From Mucilaginibacter sabulilitoris (GTDB lineage Bacteria > Bacteroidota > Bacteroidia > Sphingobacteriales > Sphingobacteriaceae): a stretch of DNA of 64,000 bases. Of the stretch, positions 42,433 through 51,225 are shown piece after piece. The position numbers and the translations under genes are program-made. The stretch covers positions 4,092,001 through 4,156,000 of the forward strand of contig NZ_CP139558.1 in the NCBI RefSeq assembly GCF_034262375.1. Reading direction: 5' to 3'. How positions within the stretch are numbered: the stretch's first letter is position 1; each line of letters opens with the position of its first letter. Under the pieces are notes generated by a model that had not been told where the DNA came from, made no database searches, and saw only the letters and a list, made by a program, of their open reading frames with translations.

Positions 42433-43218
42433 ATGCTGCCAATGATGAAACGCGTTCTTCTTTTGCTACTAACTACACTTAGTTTTTATACTTCGTTTGC
42501 ACAGAACGTACGGCTTGATTCGGAAAGGTGGATTACAAAATCATTGGGACATCTGTATTTTTCTGATAAAAAGGTGTATTATAATTTTGTTGGCTTTGCA
42601 GGTATTAAAGATCATTATACCATTGTGGATGATACGCTGATCATGACGGATATTTACCACAGCAGCGCGGATAACTTTAAGAAAGAACGCCGAGATAATT
42701 TTAAATTCCTAATACGGCATATTGATCAGAACAGGGCATATATAAAAGCTATTGAAACCAATGCCATAAAACTTGCAGGTAATAGTACTTACGAGTTTTT
42801 TAATTTTAAAAACAGCTATGATAAGAATATCAAATTTGCAAAGGTATATTTCTTATCGTCTACCTGTTTTGGCGACTGTCCGCAGCTGGCCATTGAAATT
42901 TGGCCCAACGGCGATTACCATTTAAAAGCAGGTGAACATGCCGAGCCATATAAAGGCGACTATACTGGTAAATTATCACAAGGTCAGCTTGATACGCTGA
43001 ATTACTGGTTAAAACACAGTGAACTAAAAAAAATGATCAACTGGGAGCAAGGTAACCAGGTAACCGATGCCCCTAATTATTATTTTGCTATTGATTTTGT
43101 TAATAATAAGAAAAAGCTTAGTATAACTACCAATGAGCCACCCTTAAATATAATTGATCTGATTAATTTCATGTTATCATCCTATAAAAAAATAAATTTA
43201 GTTCCCGTTGCCCAATAA
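42433..43218 (+). CDS. Secreted DUF6438-domain protein
   Basis: The 261 residues have a signal peptide (MKRVLLLLLTTLSFYTSFAQ, from 42445). A C-terminal domain follows with FLSSTCFGDCPQLAIEIWPNGDYHLKAGEHA and TLNYWLKHSELKK, the DUF6438 pattern including its CFGDCP cysteine pair. The N-terminal half is not recognised. Two further ATGs at 42442 and 42445 are good alternative starts. The function is unknown; it is likely periplasmic. Confidence 0.65.
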   Translation: MLPMMKRVLLLLLTTLSFYTSFAQNVRLDSERWITKSLGHLYFSDKKVYYNFVGFAGIKDHYTIVDDTLIMTDIYHSSADNFKKERRDNFKFLIRHIDQNRAYIKAIETNAIKLAGNSTYEFFNFKNSYDKNIKFAKVYFLSSTCFGDCPQLAIEIWPNGDYHLKAGEHAEPYKGDYTGKLSQGQLDTLNYWLKHSELKKMINWEQGNQVTDAPNYYFAIDFVNNKKKLSITTNEPPLNIIDLINFMLSSYKKINLVPVAQ

Positions 43219-43299
43219 TTGAAATAAACTTGCTTTACAAGTTTTACTTGGGTATTGTTTACTTATTAAGTTTTTGTAGTTTAGATAAAAATATCTGTT

Positions 43300-43683
43300 A
43301 TGAAAACCCGTACCAAAACTATTATCATCCTGGTTATATTGTTACTGATCACCGGTTTTGTTTATCAGCGATATTACTTTGTTTTTGGCGAAGGCACAAA
43401 AGCTGGTACTATGAACTATTTTGTAAAAAAGGGGTATATGTTTAAAACGTACGAGGGCCGTTTAATACAGAGTGGTATACGTACACCTGCACAGGGTGGT
43501 AATATTGCTTCAAATGAGTTCATGTTTTCGGTTACCGACGAAAAAGTTGCTCAGCAGCTTAGCAGCAATGCCGGATCTTTTCTGGAGTTGCATTACAAGG
43601 AATACCTGCACACTTTGCCATGGAGAGGGGTAAGTGTATTTGTTGTGGACAGTATTATATCTACGAAGCCCGCTAATCAATAA
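43300..43683 (+). CDS. Small single-pass membrane protein of unknown function
   Basis: The 127 residues have one N-terminal membrane helix (TIIILVILLLITGFVYQRYYF). A conserved-looking extracytoplasmic domain follows: FGEGTKAGTMNYFVKKGYMFKTYEG, NEFMFSVTDEK and FLELHYKEYLHTLPWRG. Related Bacteroidota proteins are sometimes called 6-phosphogluconate dehydrogenase, which the sequence does not support. An overlapping 71-codon frame starting at 43230 is not believed. Confidence 0.6.
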   Translation: MKTRTKTIIILVILLLITGFVYQRYYFVFGEGTKAGTMNYFVKKGYMFKTYEGRLIQSGIRTPAQGGNIASNEFMFSVTDEKVAQQLSSNAGSFLELHYKEYLHTLPWRGVSVFVVDSIISTKPANQ

Positions 43684-43697
43684 TAAGGGGCATTTGT

Positions 43698-44021
43698 TTA
43701 TAAAAGATTATCAGCTTTACCGGAGTTAGGAATTTCTATTTTGCTCAGATTGTAGTTTAGCTTACCGTTTTTATTTATCGCCTTTATCAAACCTTTGTTA
43801 AATAAATAACTAAGAATGTCCTCCGCGTTTTTCTGGTGAGTTACTGGGTCGGTCCCCGGATCAAACGAACCGAGCTTAACAGCAACTTCGTCTGCTGTGG
43901 CTTCTTTTAATTGCGCTAAAGCATATATAACATTGTCCTGGGTACATGCCCCTTTATCATATTCATGAGGAACATGTAAAGGTTTGTATTCTTCCAAAAA
44001 ATCCTGATCGGGGCTGTTCAT
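43698..44021 (-). CDS. Small winged-helix-like protein, unknown
   Basis: The 107 residues contain DNVIYALAQLKEATADEVAVKLG and AEDILSYLFNKGLIKAINKNGKLNYNL, a pattern like a small winged-helix domain with a beta wing. The N-terminus is polar. No family was recognised. It lies 20 bases downstream of the DUF2383-like gene on the same strand, so the two are probably one unit. Confidence 0.5.
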   Translation of the reverse strand: MNSPDQDFLEEYKPLHVPHEYDKGACTQDNVIYALAQLKEATADEVAVKLGSFDPGTDPVTHQKNAEDILSYLFNKGLIKAINKNGKLNYNLSKIEIPNSGKADNLL

Positions 44022-44041
44022 AACCTTAACTTAAAAATATG

Positions 44042-44515
44042 TTAAACATTAATAGTCGAGTCACGCAAGGCTTTGATGTTATCATGAGCAATCTTTAAGC
44101 TTTCAAGGTGGTTGTTAAGAATAGACACAACTTGTTCATCTTCCCATATTAGCTCTTTATCATCCAAGGCATTGCGGTAAGCCTTTTTAGCTATATCTTC
44201 ACCATATTCACAATCTGATAAAATTCCATGCCTGTCTTTATTTATAAAGGCGGCTTTAACGTCCATCCATGCATGATAAAATTTACCAGATAAAGTTGTA
44301 CCATCGGCTGGATTGCCTCCAAGTACCCTGATGTATTCTCTTAGCTCCGAAACATTATTTTTACTTTGATCAATATATTCGTTAAAAAGCAGGTTCAAAC
44401 CTGTTTCATCCGTGCTTTCATTGGCCTTTTGATAACCTGCAATACGATCATTATTTATTTTAATCAGATCATTAAGCGCTGATATCTGATGCTGTATATG
44501 TTGTAAAAGTCCCAT
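44042..44515 (-). CDS. DUF2383/PA2169-like four-helix-bundle protein
   Basis: From the ATG at 44515 (MGLLQHIQHQISALNDL) the product has 157 residues forming a ferritin-like four-helix bundle. Helix motifs include LIKINNDRIAGYQKA, LFNEYIDQSKNNVSELREYI, DGTTLSGKFYHAWMDVKAAF and YGEDIAKKAYRNAL. The family has no known function and is common among stress-associated proteins in Bacteroidota. The open frame continues upstream to 44548. Confidence 0.7.
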   Translation of the reverse strand: MGLLQHIQHQISALNDLIKINNDRIAGYQKANESTDETGLNLLFNEYIDQSKNNVSELREYIRVLGGNPADGTTLSGKFYHAWMDVKAAFINKDRHGILSDCEYGEDIAKKAYRNALDDKELIWEDEQVVSILNNHLESLKIAHDNIKALRDSTINV

Positions 44516-44934
44516 GGCTATTTGTTTTATAAATAATAAACATATCACTTGGGTTAATGTTTTTTTATTTACAGTAAACTGAAATGTAAAGGTATTGTAC
44601 CGACAATAATAGAGAGAATTGAAGATGTTTTCTTTGTGTATTTAATAGAAATATAATTAATAAGCAAGAAAGAAATTTTTTTTATTAATTGTGAATTTTG
44701 ATAATTCAAACTCTATATTTAGAGAGAGTATTATTATTAGAATTTACACATGACTGTTATTATTTGAACCAAGCCAATTTAACCGATTTCCTGTTTATGA
44801 CGCTGTCATAAATTATAATTATCAAAAACAATTTACATCAAATCTGCATTTATTAACCATTTACAACTTAAACAATTAAATAACCTGAACTTACAATAGT
44901 TAGGTTAGTTACAACGAATAAACATTTGTTTACG
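44516..44934. other. Long AT-rich spacer upstream of the kai operon
   Basis: There is no credible gene in 419 bases between the divergent DUF2383-like gene and kaiC. It is AT-rich, with an imperfect palindrome TGAATTTTGATAATTCA near 44692 and TATATTTAGAGAGAG near 44713. No exact TAnnTTTG box was found near kaiC (nearest AACATTTG at 44921). The length suggests a regulated promoter region. Confidence 0.4.
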
Positions 44935-46707
44935 ATGACTAAATCTCATAAAAAACAACAGCAACATCATAATAAAACAGCATTGTCTAAAACTCCTACC
45001 GGAATTGCAGGATTAGATGAAATAACCGATGGCGGTTTACCACAAGGGCGGCCCACGCTTGTTTGTGGCGAGGCCGGATGTGGTAAAACACTGATGTCAC
45101 TTGAATTTATTGTACGTGGTGCTATAACTTTTAATGAACCCGGAGTTTTTATGGCTTTTGAAGAAAAGGCCGATGAACTGACCATGAATGTGGCTTCCCT
45201 GGGTTTTGATTTACAGAAGCTGCAGGACGAAAACATGGTAAAATTAGATCATGTTCATATTGATCGGAGTGAAATTGAGGAAACAGGTGAATATGACCTT
45301 GAAGGTATATTTATACGATTGGGGCATGCCATTGATAGTTTGGGGGCAAAACGGGTAGTACTTGATACCCTCGAAAACCTTTTTTCAGGCCTGAGTAATC
45401 AAACCATATTACGCGCCGAGTTACGTCGTCTGTTTGGTTTTTTAAAAGATAAAGGCGTTACCGCAATTATCACAGGAGAGAGGGGCGAAGGTGGGGCATT
45501 AACACGCCAGGGTTTGGAAGAATACGTATCCGATTGTGTAATATTACTTGATCACCGGGTTATTAACCAGATATCAACCCGCAGGTTACGTGTAGTAAAA
45601 TACAGAGGATCGCAGCATGGTACCAATGAATATCCTTTCCTGATTGACCAAGATGGTATTTCGGTACTGCCGGTTACTTCTTTAAAGTTAGAGAAGGAGG
45701 TGTCATCAAAAAGAGTATCGTCAGGTATTCCGGCACTTGACGAAATGCTTGGCGGGCATGGTTTTTTTAGAGGAAGCAGTGTGCTGGTATCGGGTACCGC
45801 TGGCACTGGGAAAACCAGTATAGCAGCATATTTTGCCAGTGAAACCTGCCGTCAGAAAAAGAAGTGCATGTATTTTGCTTTTGAAGAATCGCCTAAGCAG
45901 ATCATCCGTAACATGAAATCTATTAATGTAGATCTTCAACAATATGTAGACGATGGTTTGTTGGAATTTCACGCATCGCGGCCAACTTTATATGGCCTCG
46001 AGATGCACCTGGTAGCTATATATAAACTTATAAAAAGGTTTCAGCCTGCAACGGTTATACTTGATCCCATCACTAATCTGATTACTGTAGGCTCGGTTAG
46101 CGAAGTAAAATCAATGCTGGTACGCTTGATAGACTTTTTACAGGAAGAGCAGATTACGGTAATGTTTACAGCGCTGTCACTGAACACCATAGTGAGCGAG
46201 CAAACCGATGAGGGTGTATCCTCATTGGTTGACGCATGGCTTTTGGTGAGGGACATTGAATCAAACGGCGAGCGTAACCGCGGAATGTATATCATGAAAT
46301 CACGTGGTATGAAACACTCTAACCAGGTACGGGAGTTTATTATAACAGATAAAGGACTTGATCTGGTTGATGTTTACCTTGGGCCCGAAGGTGTGCTTAC
46401 CGGATCGGCAAGAGAGGCACAAAAATTGAAGGAAAAAACCGGAGTTGCTCTACGAGATTTTGCAGTATCGCGAAAAGACAAAGAAATTGTACGTAAACGG
46501 AAAATGCTTGAGGCGAAAATATCCAGTCTTCAGGCCGAGTTTGAATCGACAGAAGAAGAGCTAAACCGCATTTATTATGAGGAGGAGCTGAAACAGGAAA
46601 TTATTGAGAAAAACCGTGATGAAATAACAAAGATGAGGAGGGGAACTATTGAAGCGGAAAAAAAAACAGGAGTAAAAAGTAATGGAAACAGAAGTAATAA
46701 ATTATGA
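44935..46707 (+). CDS. kaiC: KaiC-like double-ATPase protein
   Basis: From the ATG at 44935 the 590 residues contain two RecA-like KaiC domains. CI has TPTGIAGLDEITDGGLP, Walker A GEAGCGKT at 45-52 and the catalytic Glu pair in MAFEEKADE. CII has SSGIPALDEMLGG, Walker A GTAGTGKT at about 287-294 and YFAFEESPKQ. A charged coiled-coil of about 90 residues follows (LQAEFESTEEELNRIYYEEEL). The cyanobacterial Ser-Thr phosphosites are not clearly recognisable. It heads an operon with two kaiB genes and a kinase; kaiA is absent. Confidence 0.9.
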   Translation: MTKSHKKQQQHHNKTALSKTPTGIAGLDEITDGGLPQGRPTLVCGEAGCGKTLMSLEFIVRGAITFNEPGVFMAFEEKADELTMNVASLGFDLQKLQDENMVKLDHVHIDRSEIEETGEYDLEGIFIRLGHAIDSLGAKRVVLDTLENLFSGLSNQTILRAELRRLFGFLKDKGVTAIITGERGEGGALTRQGLEEYVSDCVILLDHRVINQISTRRLRVVKYRGSQHGTNEYPFLIDQDGISVLPVTSLKLEKEVSSKRVSSGIPALDEMLGGHGFFRGSSVLVSGTAGTGKTSIAAYFASETCRQKKKCMYFAFEESPKQIIRNMKSINVDLQQYVDDGLLEFHASRPTLYGLEMHLVAIYKLIKRFQPATVILDPITNLITVGSVSEVKSMLVRLIDFLQEEQITVMFTALSLNTIVSEQTDEGVSSLVDAWLLVRDIESNGERNRGMYIMKSRGMKHSNQVREFIITDKGLDLVDVYLGPEGVLTGSAREAQKLKEKTGVALRDFAVSRKDKEIVRKRKMLEAKISSLQAEFESTEEELNRIYYEEELKQEIIEKNRDEITKMRRGTIEAEKKTGVKSNGNRSNKL

Positions 46708-46969
46708 GTTACGGTTGTATGTTGCCGGTAAAACCGCAAAATCTGTCAGTGCGCTGGCTAATCTTAAAAAATATTGTGAAGAACATTTAAAAGGGCAATA
46801 TACTATTGAAGTGATCGACCTTTTAGTTCAGCCACAATTAGCTGAAGGTGACCAGATATTTGCTATACCGACCCTGGTACGAAAAGTACCTGAACCTATC
46901 CGCAAAATAATTGGCGACCTTTCAAACGAAGAAAAAGTATTAGTGGGTTTAAACATACGCCCTCGTTAA
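46682..46969 (+). CDS. kaiB: KaiB-like protein 1
   Basis: The 95-residue thioredoxin-like protein starts YELRLYVAGKTAKSVSALANL and ends with IFAIPTLVRKVPEPIRKIIGDLS, the KaiB signature. In cyanobacteria KaiB switches fold and binds KaiC to drive dephosphorylation. It overlaps the end of kaiC by 26 bases, so translation is coupled. The second kaiB follows 11 bases later. Length is normal for KaiB. Confidence 0.9.
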   Translation: METEVINYELRLYVAGKTAKSVSALANLKKYCEEHLKGQYTIEVIDLLVQPQLAEGDQIFAIPTLVRKVPEPIRKIIGDLSNEEKVLVGLNIRPR

Positions 46970-46980
46970 AACTATAAATA

Positions 46981-47316
46981 ATGTCTGAGCAAGATCAATT
47001 TCCTTTAACTGCCGATAACCTTAACAATGAACAAGAGCCCCAGATCTTTCAGTTGCGCCTGTTTGTAACGGGGGCCTCGCCAAACTCGTCCCGCGCTATA
47101 TCTAACTTAAAGGATATTTGTGAAACTCATTTGAAGGATAATTATGATCTGGAAATTATTGATGTGTATCAGCAACCTTTAATTGCTGAAACCGAACAGA
47201 TCATAGCGTTGCCTTTATTGATTAAAAAGGCTCCTGGTATCGAGAGAAGATTGATAGGAGATATGTCAAACACAGGCAAAGTATTAAAAGGACTTGGGTT
47301 ACATACTGAAAATTAA
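46981..47316 (+). CDS. kaiB: KaiB-like protein 2
   Basis: The 111 residues have a polar 25-residue leader, then FQLRLFVTGASPNSSRAISNLKDICETHL and IIALPLLIKKAPGIERRLIGDMS, a second KaiB fold clearly paralogous to the gene before it. The stop and the ATG of the kinase share one base (TAATG). Because cyanobacterial SasA is a KaiB-like domain fused to a kinase, this gene plus the next may act as an unfused SasA; that is inference. Confidence 0.88.
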   Translation: MSEQDQFPLTADNLNNEQEPQIFQLRLFVTGASPNSSRAISNLKDICETHLKDNYDLEIIDVYQQPLIAETEQIIALPLLIKKAPGIERRLIGDMSNTGKVLKGLGLHTEN

Positions 47317-48980
47317 TGGAACTGGCTAAATATACTTACGAGGAGCTGCTTAACCGTAATAATGAGCTCCAATTGCAGCTGGAGGAGGCTAACGATACTA
47401 TAGAAGCTATCCGCAGTGGCCAGATTGACGCGCTTATTGTTAAAGGTGATGATGGCCACCAGTTATATACACTAAAGACCGCCGATCAGACCTACAGGGT
47501 TTTTATCGAAAAAATGAACGAAGGTGCGGTAACGCTCAATCGTGATGGAGTTATTTTATATAGCAATTCGCGCTTTGCGGCTATGATGAATTTGCCGCTT
47601 GAAAAGGTAATAGGCTTAAATTTCGAAACATTTATTCCGGAAATATCATCAGAAAAATTCAAGGGACTTATTCACAACGGCTGGAACGAGGATTGTAAAG
47701 GGGAAATATTATTGGCCAACAAAGAGTCTCTGCTAACACCTTGCCTGCTGTCGTGTACTACACTTGATTTGGATGAAGGAACAGCTCTTAGTCTTATTTT
47801 AACCGATCTTACAAATCAGAAAGAAGCTGAATGGGAGTTAAAGGTCAAGAATGAACAGTTGTTAGCTGCCCAAAATGCCGCCGAAAAACTGAATAATGAA
47901 TTAGAGGATACCGTAAGGGAGCGCACCAACGATCTGCTGATAAGCAGGGAGCATTTTAAACTGCTGGCAAACAATATCCCGCAATTAACCTGGACTAATT
48001 TACCGGGCGGCGATGTTGACTTTTATAATTTGCAATGGTATAACTACACAGGGCGTCGATATAGCGAAACTGCGGGTTGGGGTTGGCAGCAAATTGTACA
48101 TCCGGATGATCTATCCAATACGATGGATAATTATATTAATTCATTAAAAACAGGTAATCCTTTTGAGGTAGAAAACCGCTATAAAAGATGGGATGGCATC
48201 TATCGTTGGCATTTGAACAGAGCTGTGCCACTGCGGGATGATAAAGGAGAAATAATATTTTGGGTGGGCACCGCCACCGATATTGAAGATCAGAAAAAAG
48301 AAATGGACCGGAAGGATGAGTTTATTGGCATAGCCAGCCATGAACTTAAAACACCATTAACCAGTTTAAAAGGATATCTGCAGTTGATAACTTCTTATAA
48401 AAAGGAAGAAGTACCGCCCGTAGTTAAACAATATATTGAAAAAGCCAGCGTCGCCATAAACAAATTGCAGCGGCTGGTGAATGACCTGCTTGATGTTAGC
48501 AAAATACAGGCGGGACGATTGGAATATCCTTTGGGTGAAGTTGATCTGTCCGAGCTCTTGGGGTTCGTTATAGAAAACGCCAGGCATATTTATCCACAGC
48601 ATGAATTTGAAAACCAGTCAAAAAACAATTTGTATATTATTGGAAACGCAGAGCGACTGGAGCAGGTTTTAATGAATTTTATCAACAACGCGGTCAAATA
48701 TTCGCAAGATAATAAACAGGTAATTCTTAAAACAACCGTACAAAATAACATAGTAAGAGTATCAGTCACCGACTTTGGAATAGGTTTATCAGAAGCACAA
48801 ATAGACCGGATATTTGAGCGTTTTTACCGGGTGGAAGATAAAAAATTTATGACGAGCGGTCTTGGCATGGGACTTTATATCAGCGCGGAGATCATTAATA
48901 CCCATCAGGGCAAAATAGGAGTGGAAAGTAAGCCAGGTAAAGGGGCTACTTTTTACTTTGAACTGCCTTTAATGCGCTAA
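47316..48980 (+). CDS. Soluble PAS histidine kinase of the kai operon
   Basis: The 554 residues have no membrane helix. An N-terminal coiled-coil (LQLEEANDTIEAIRSGQIDAL) precedes PAS1 (about 65-170), a second coiled-coil and PAS2 of the PAS_3 type (about 215-325, ending VGTATDIEDQKK). HisKA has the phosphoacceptor in IASHELKTPL (about 342). HATPase_c follows with NFINNAVKYS, DFGIGLS and GLGMGLYI. No receiver domain or response regulator is in the operon. It is likely the output kinase reading KaiC/KaiB state. Confidence 0.9.
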   Translation: MELAKYTYEELLNRNNELQLQLEEANDTIEAIRSGQIDALIVKGDDGHQLYTLKTADQTYRVFIEKMNEGAVTLNRDGVILYSNSRFAAMMNLPLEKVIGLNFETFIPEISSEKFKGLIHNGWNEDCKGEILLANKESLLTPCLLSCTTLDLDEGTALSLILTDLTNQKEAEWELKVKNEQLLAAQNAAEKLNNELEDTVRERTNDLLISREHFKLLANNIPQLTWTNLPGGDVDFYNLQWYNYTGRRYSETAGWGWQQIVHPDDLSNTMDNYINSLKTGNPFEVENRYKRWDGIYRWHLNRAVPLRDDKGEIIFWVGTATDIEDQKKEMDRKDEFIGIASHELKTPLTSLKGYLQLITSYKKEEVPPVVKQYIEKASVAINKLQRLVNDLLDVSKIQAGRLEYPLGEVDLSELLGFVIENARHIYPQHEFENQSKNNLYIIGNAERLEQVLMNFINNAVKYSQDNKQVILKTTVQNNIVRVSVTDFGIGLSEAQIDRIFERFYRVEDKKFMTSGLGMGLYISAEIINTHQGKIGVESKPGKGATFYFELPLMR

Positions 48981-49085
48981 AACTTCGTTAAGTATTTAAA
49001 GAAAATTGCAGGTATGTTAAATACTTCTGATATTGGAGCATGTGTTTGTTTCTGAGCGCGATTATCTTAAATAACCCTGTAAATT

Positions 49086-49862
49086 ATGCCGGCAACTGAT
49101 AACGGAAATGTATCTTTTACAAAAACTGATAATGGCGTGGCTACTATCAGTTTTTATCACCCTGCTCAAAATTCACTTCCCGCAAGCTTATTAAATCAAC
49201 TGACTGAAAATATTATTCAGGCCGATAATGATAAAGACATAAGAGCTATTGTGCTAAAAAGTGAAGGCGACCGTACATTTTGTGCAGGCGCCAGCTTTGA
49301 TGAATTGTTGCAGATTAAAGATAAAGAGGCCGGTGCGGTATTCTTCGCTGGTTTTGCCAGGGTAATTAATGCCTGCAGAAAGTCATCCAAAATAATTATA
49401 GCCCGTGTACAAGGTAAAGCGGTCGGAGGCGGAGTGGGCCTTGCCGCTGCGGCCGATTATTGTCTTGCTACTCAATTTGCCTCTATAAAACTAAGTGAAC
49501 TGGCCATTGGCATAGGTCCGTTCGTAATATCACCTGCCGTGATACGTAAAATAGGTTTACCGGCATTTTCACAACTTACCATAAGGGCCTCTGATTTTCA
49601 AACGGCTCAATGGGCCCTGGATAAAGGCTTATACAATGAAGTATATGCTGATATAACCGCACTTGACACTGCACTTGATGAACTTACCCAAAAACTCGCA
49701 TCCTATCACCCGGATGCGCTCGCCGGGCTAAAACAAATACTATGGGAGGGCACTGAAGATTGGGACAAGGTGTTAACCAAACGGGCCGCCATTAGCGGTG
49801 AATTAGTGTTGTCGTCATTTACACAACAGGCCTTACAACGATTTTTGAGCGGTAACAGGTAG
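49086..49862 (+). CDS. Enoyl-CoA hydratase/isomerase family protein
   Basis: The 258-residue crotonase-fold protein has the CoA/oxyanion signatures TFCAGASFDELLQI and VQGKAVGGGVGLAAAADYCLA, then IKLSELAIGIGPFVISPAV. The reaction could be enoyl-CoA hydration or isomerisation; the usual catalytic glutamates are not obvious, so the chemistry is uncertain. It is a single gene 105 bases after the kai operon, with no shared transcript signal evident. Confidence 0.82.
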   Translation: MPATDNGNVSFTKTDNGVATISFYHPAQNSLPASLLNQLTENIIQADNDKDIRAIVLKSEGDRTFCAGASFDELLQIKDKEAGAVFFAGFARVINACRKSSKIIIARVQGKAVGGGVGLAAAADYCLATQFASIKLSELAIGIGPFVISPAVIRKIGLPAFSQLTIRASDFQTAQWALDKGLYNEVYADITALDTALDELTQKLASYHPDALAGLKQILWEGTEDWDKVLTKRAAISGELVLSSFTQQALQRFLSGNR

Positions 49863-49885
49863 CTGCCTGAATCACATTGTCCTTG

Positions 49886-50182
49886 CTATTCCTCATTTTC
49901 ATACAGCCGCAACTTGTTTTGTAAACTGCGCATATCTTCCTGCATTTTTTCAACTCTGTTTAATAAATGAATTATGGCTTCAATACCCGCTACATTGATG
50001 TCGAGCTGGTACAGGTTAATTAACTTTTCGAGTCTTTGCAGTTCTTTTTTATCAATAAATGTGGTTTTATCAATTATGGTGACCTTAACTAATCCGGCTT
50101 CATGCATAGCGTTTATAATGCCATAATCTATATTATGAAATAAACAAAAATCTTTCGCCATTATCAAATTTGTTGCTTTCAT
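49886..50182 (-). CDS. cbpM: Chaperone modulator CbpM-like protein
   Basis: The 98-residue protein has a MerR-type helix-turn-helix-like start (MAKDFCLFHNIDYGIINAMHEAGL) and an amphipathic C-terminal coiled-coil (LLNRVEKMQEDMRSLQNKLRL), the CbpM layout. CbpM binds the J-domain of CbpA and inhibits it. It sits 17 bases downstream of the cbpA gene on the same strand, the usual pairing. Confidence 0.85.
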   Translation of the reverse strand: MKATNLIMAKDFCLFHNIDYGIINAMHEAGLVKVTIIDKTTFIDKKELQRLEKLINLYQLDINVAGIEAIIHLLNRVEKMQEDMRSLQNKLRLYENEE

Positions 50183-50199
50183 TTTTTTCGCACTTTACA

Positions 50200-51087
50200 T
50201 CATGACCTTGATAGTTCTTCAAATAATTGTTTTTGTTTGTCGGTAAGGTTTTGAGGTACTTGTACATCATAGGTGAGGTAGAGGTCACCAAATTCATTTT
50301 CCTTTTTGTAAACAGGCATCCCTTTGCCTTTAAGCTTTACTTTAGTGCCGTTTTGTGTTTCGGGCTTTACCTTAACTTTTACTTTACCAGTTAAGGTGTC
50401 GGCCGTTATTTCTCCGCCCAGCACCGCGGTGTAAAGGTCAAGTTTTACGGTTGCATACAAATTGCGGCCGTCTCTTTTAAAGCGTACATCATCGGGTATA
50501 TGAAATTTAATATAAAGATCGCCGGCTGGGCCATTATTTACTCCAGCACCGCCATGGCCAGCTATTTTTATAGTTTGTCCGTTTTCAATTCCCGCGGGTA
50601 TGTTAATACGCAGATTTTTACCGTTAACCGTTATGGTACGTTTATGAGTTTCTGCAATATCCTGCAGGCTTAAATGCAATTCCGCATTATAATCCTGACC
50701 GCGATATTTAGTCTGCCTGTTTCCGCCCCCTCCAAACATCGATTTGAAGAAATCGGAGAAATCGCCCCCGCCAAAGCTTTCTGCATCGTTAAAACCTCCG
50801 AAACCCCCTGAACCACTATAATTAGTTTGCTGTTGCCTGGTTTGTTGTTCGTACACATCGCCATGTTGCCAGTTTTCGCCATACTTATCATACTTTTTAC
50901 GTTTTTCAGGATCGCTCAATACCTCATTAGCTTCATTCAATTCCTGAAATTTCTTGTGAGCCTCGGCATCATTAGGGTTAAGATCGGGGTGATATTTACG
51001 GGCCAGTTTACGGTAGGCATTCTTTATGTCCTTATCTGAAGCGGTTTTACTTAAACCTAATGTTTTATAATAATCGATAAAAGCCAT
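50200..51087 (-). CDS. cbpA: DnaJ-class co-chaperone CbpA
   Basis: The 295 residues start with a J-domain (MAFIDYYKTLGL, HPD in RKYHPDLNPND) that stimulates DnaK ATPase. A Gly/Phe-rich linker follows (GSGGFGGFNDAESFGGGDF), then two beta-rich substrate-binding domains (ITVNGKNLRINIPAGIENG, LYLTYDVQVPQNL). There is no zinc finger, so it is the CbpA/DnaJ type II form. It is co-transcribed with cbpM. Confidence 0.92.
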   Translation of the reverse strand: MAFIDYYKTLGLSKTASDKDIKNAYRKLARKYHPDLNPNDAEAHKKFQELNEANEVLSDPEKRKKYDKYGENWQHGDVYEQQTRQQQTNYSGSGGFGGFNDAESFGGGDFSDFFKSMFGGGGNRQTKYRGQDYNAELHLSLQDIAETHKRTITVNGKNLRINIPAGIENGQTIKIAGHGGAGVNNGPAGDLYIKFHIPDDVRFKRDGRNLYATVKLDLYTAVLGGEITADTLTGKVKVKVKPETQNGTKVKLKGKGMPVYKKENEFGDLYLTYDVQVPQNLTDKQKQLFEELSRS

Positions 51088-51225
51088 ATCGGGTGCAAAA
51101 TATAACGGTATATATTATTAACCCCTAAATATACGGCTTAGTTTTTTGGGTGCGTATTTTTAATGGAGATATAGTTGATGTAACTTAAATTAAACCGTGG
51201 TAGTCATAGTTTGAAACCCTGAATT

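Noticed and set aside
43230..43445. 71-codon plus-strand frame
   Set aside because: It overlaps the small membrane protein gene in another frame, has no start context and no recognisable protein features.
48593..48601. Second exact DnaA box TTATCCACA
   Set aside because: It is within the coding sequence of the kai-operon kinase and is best explained by chance.
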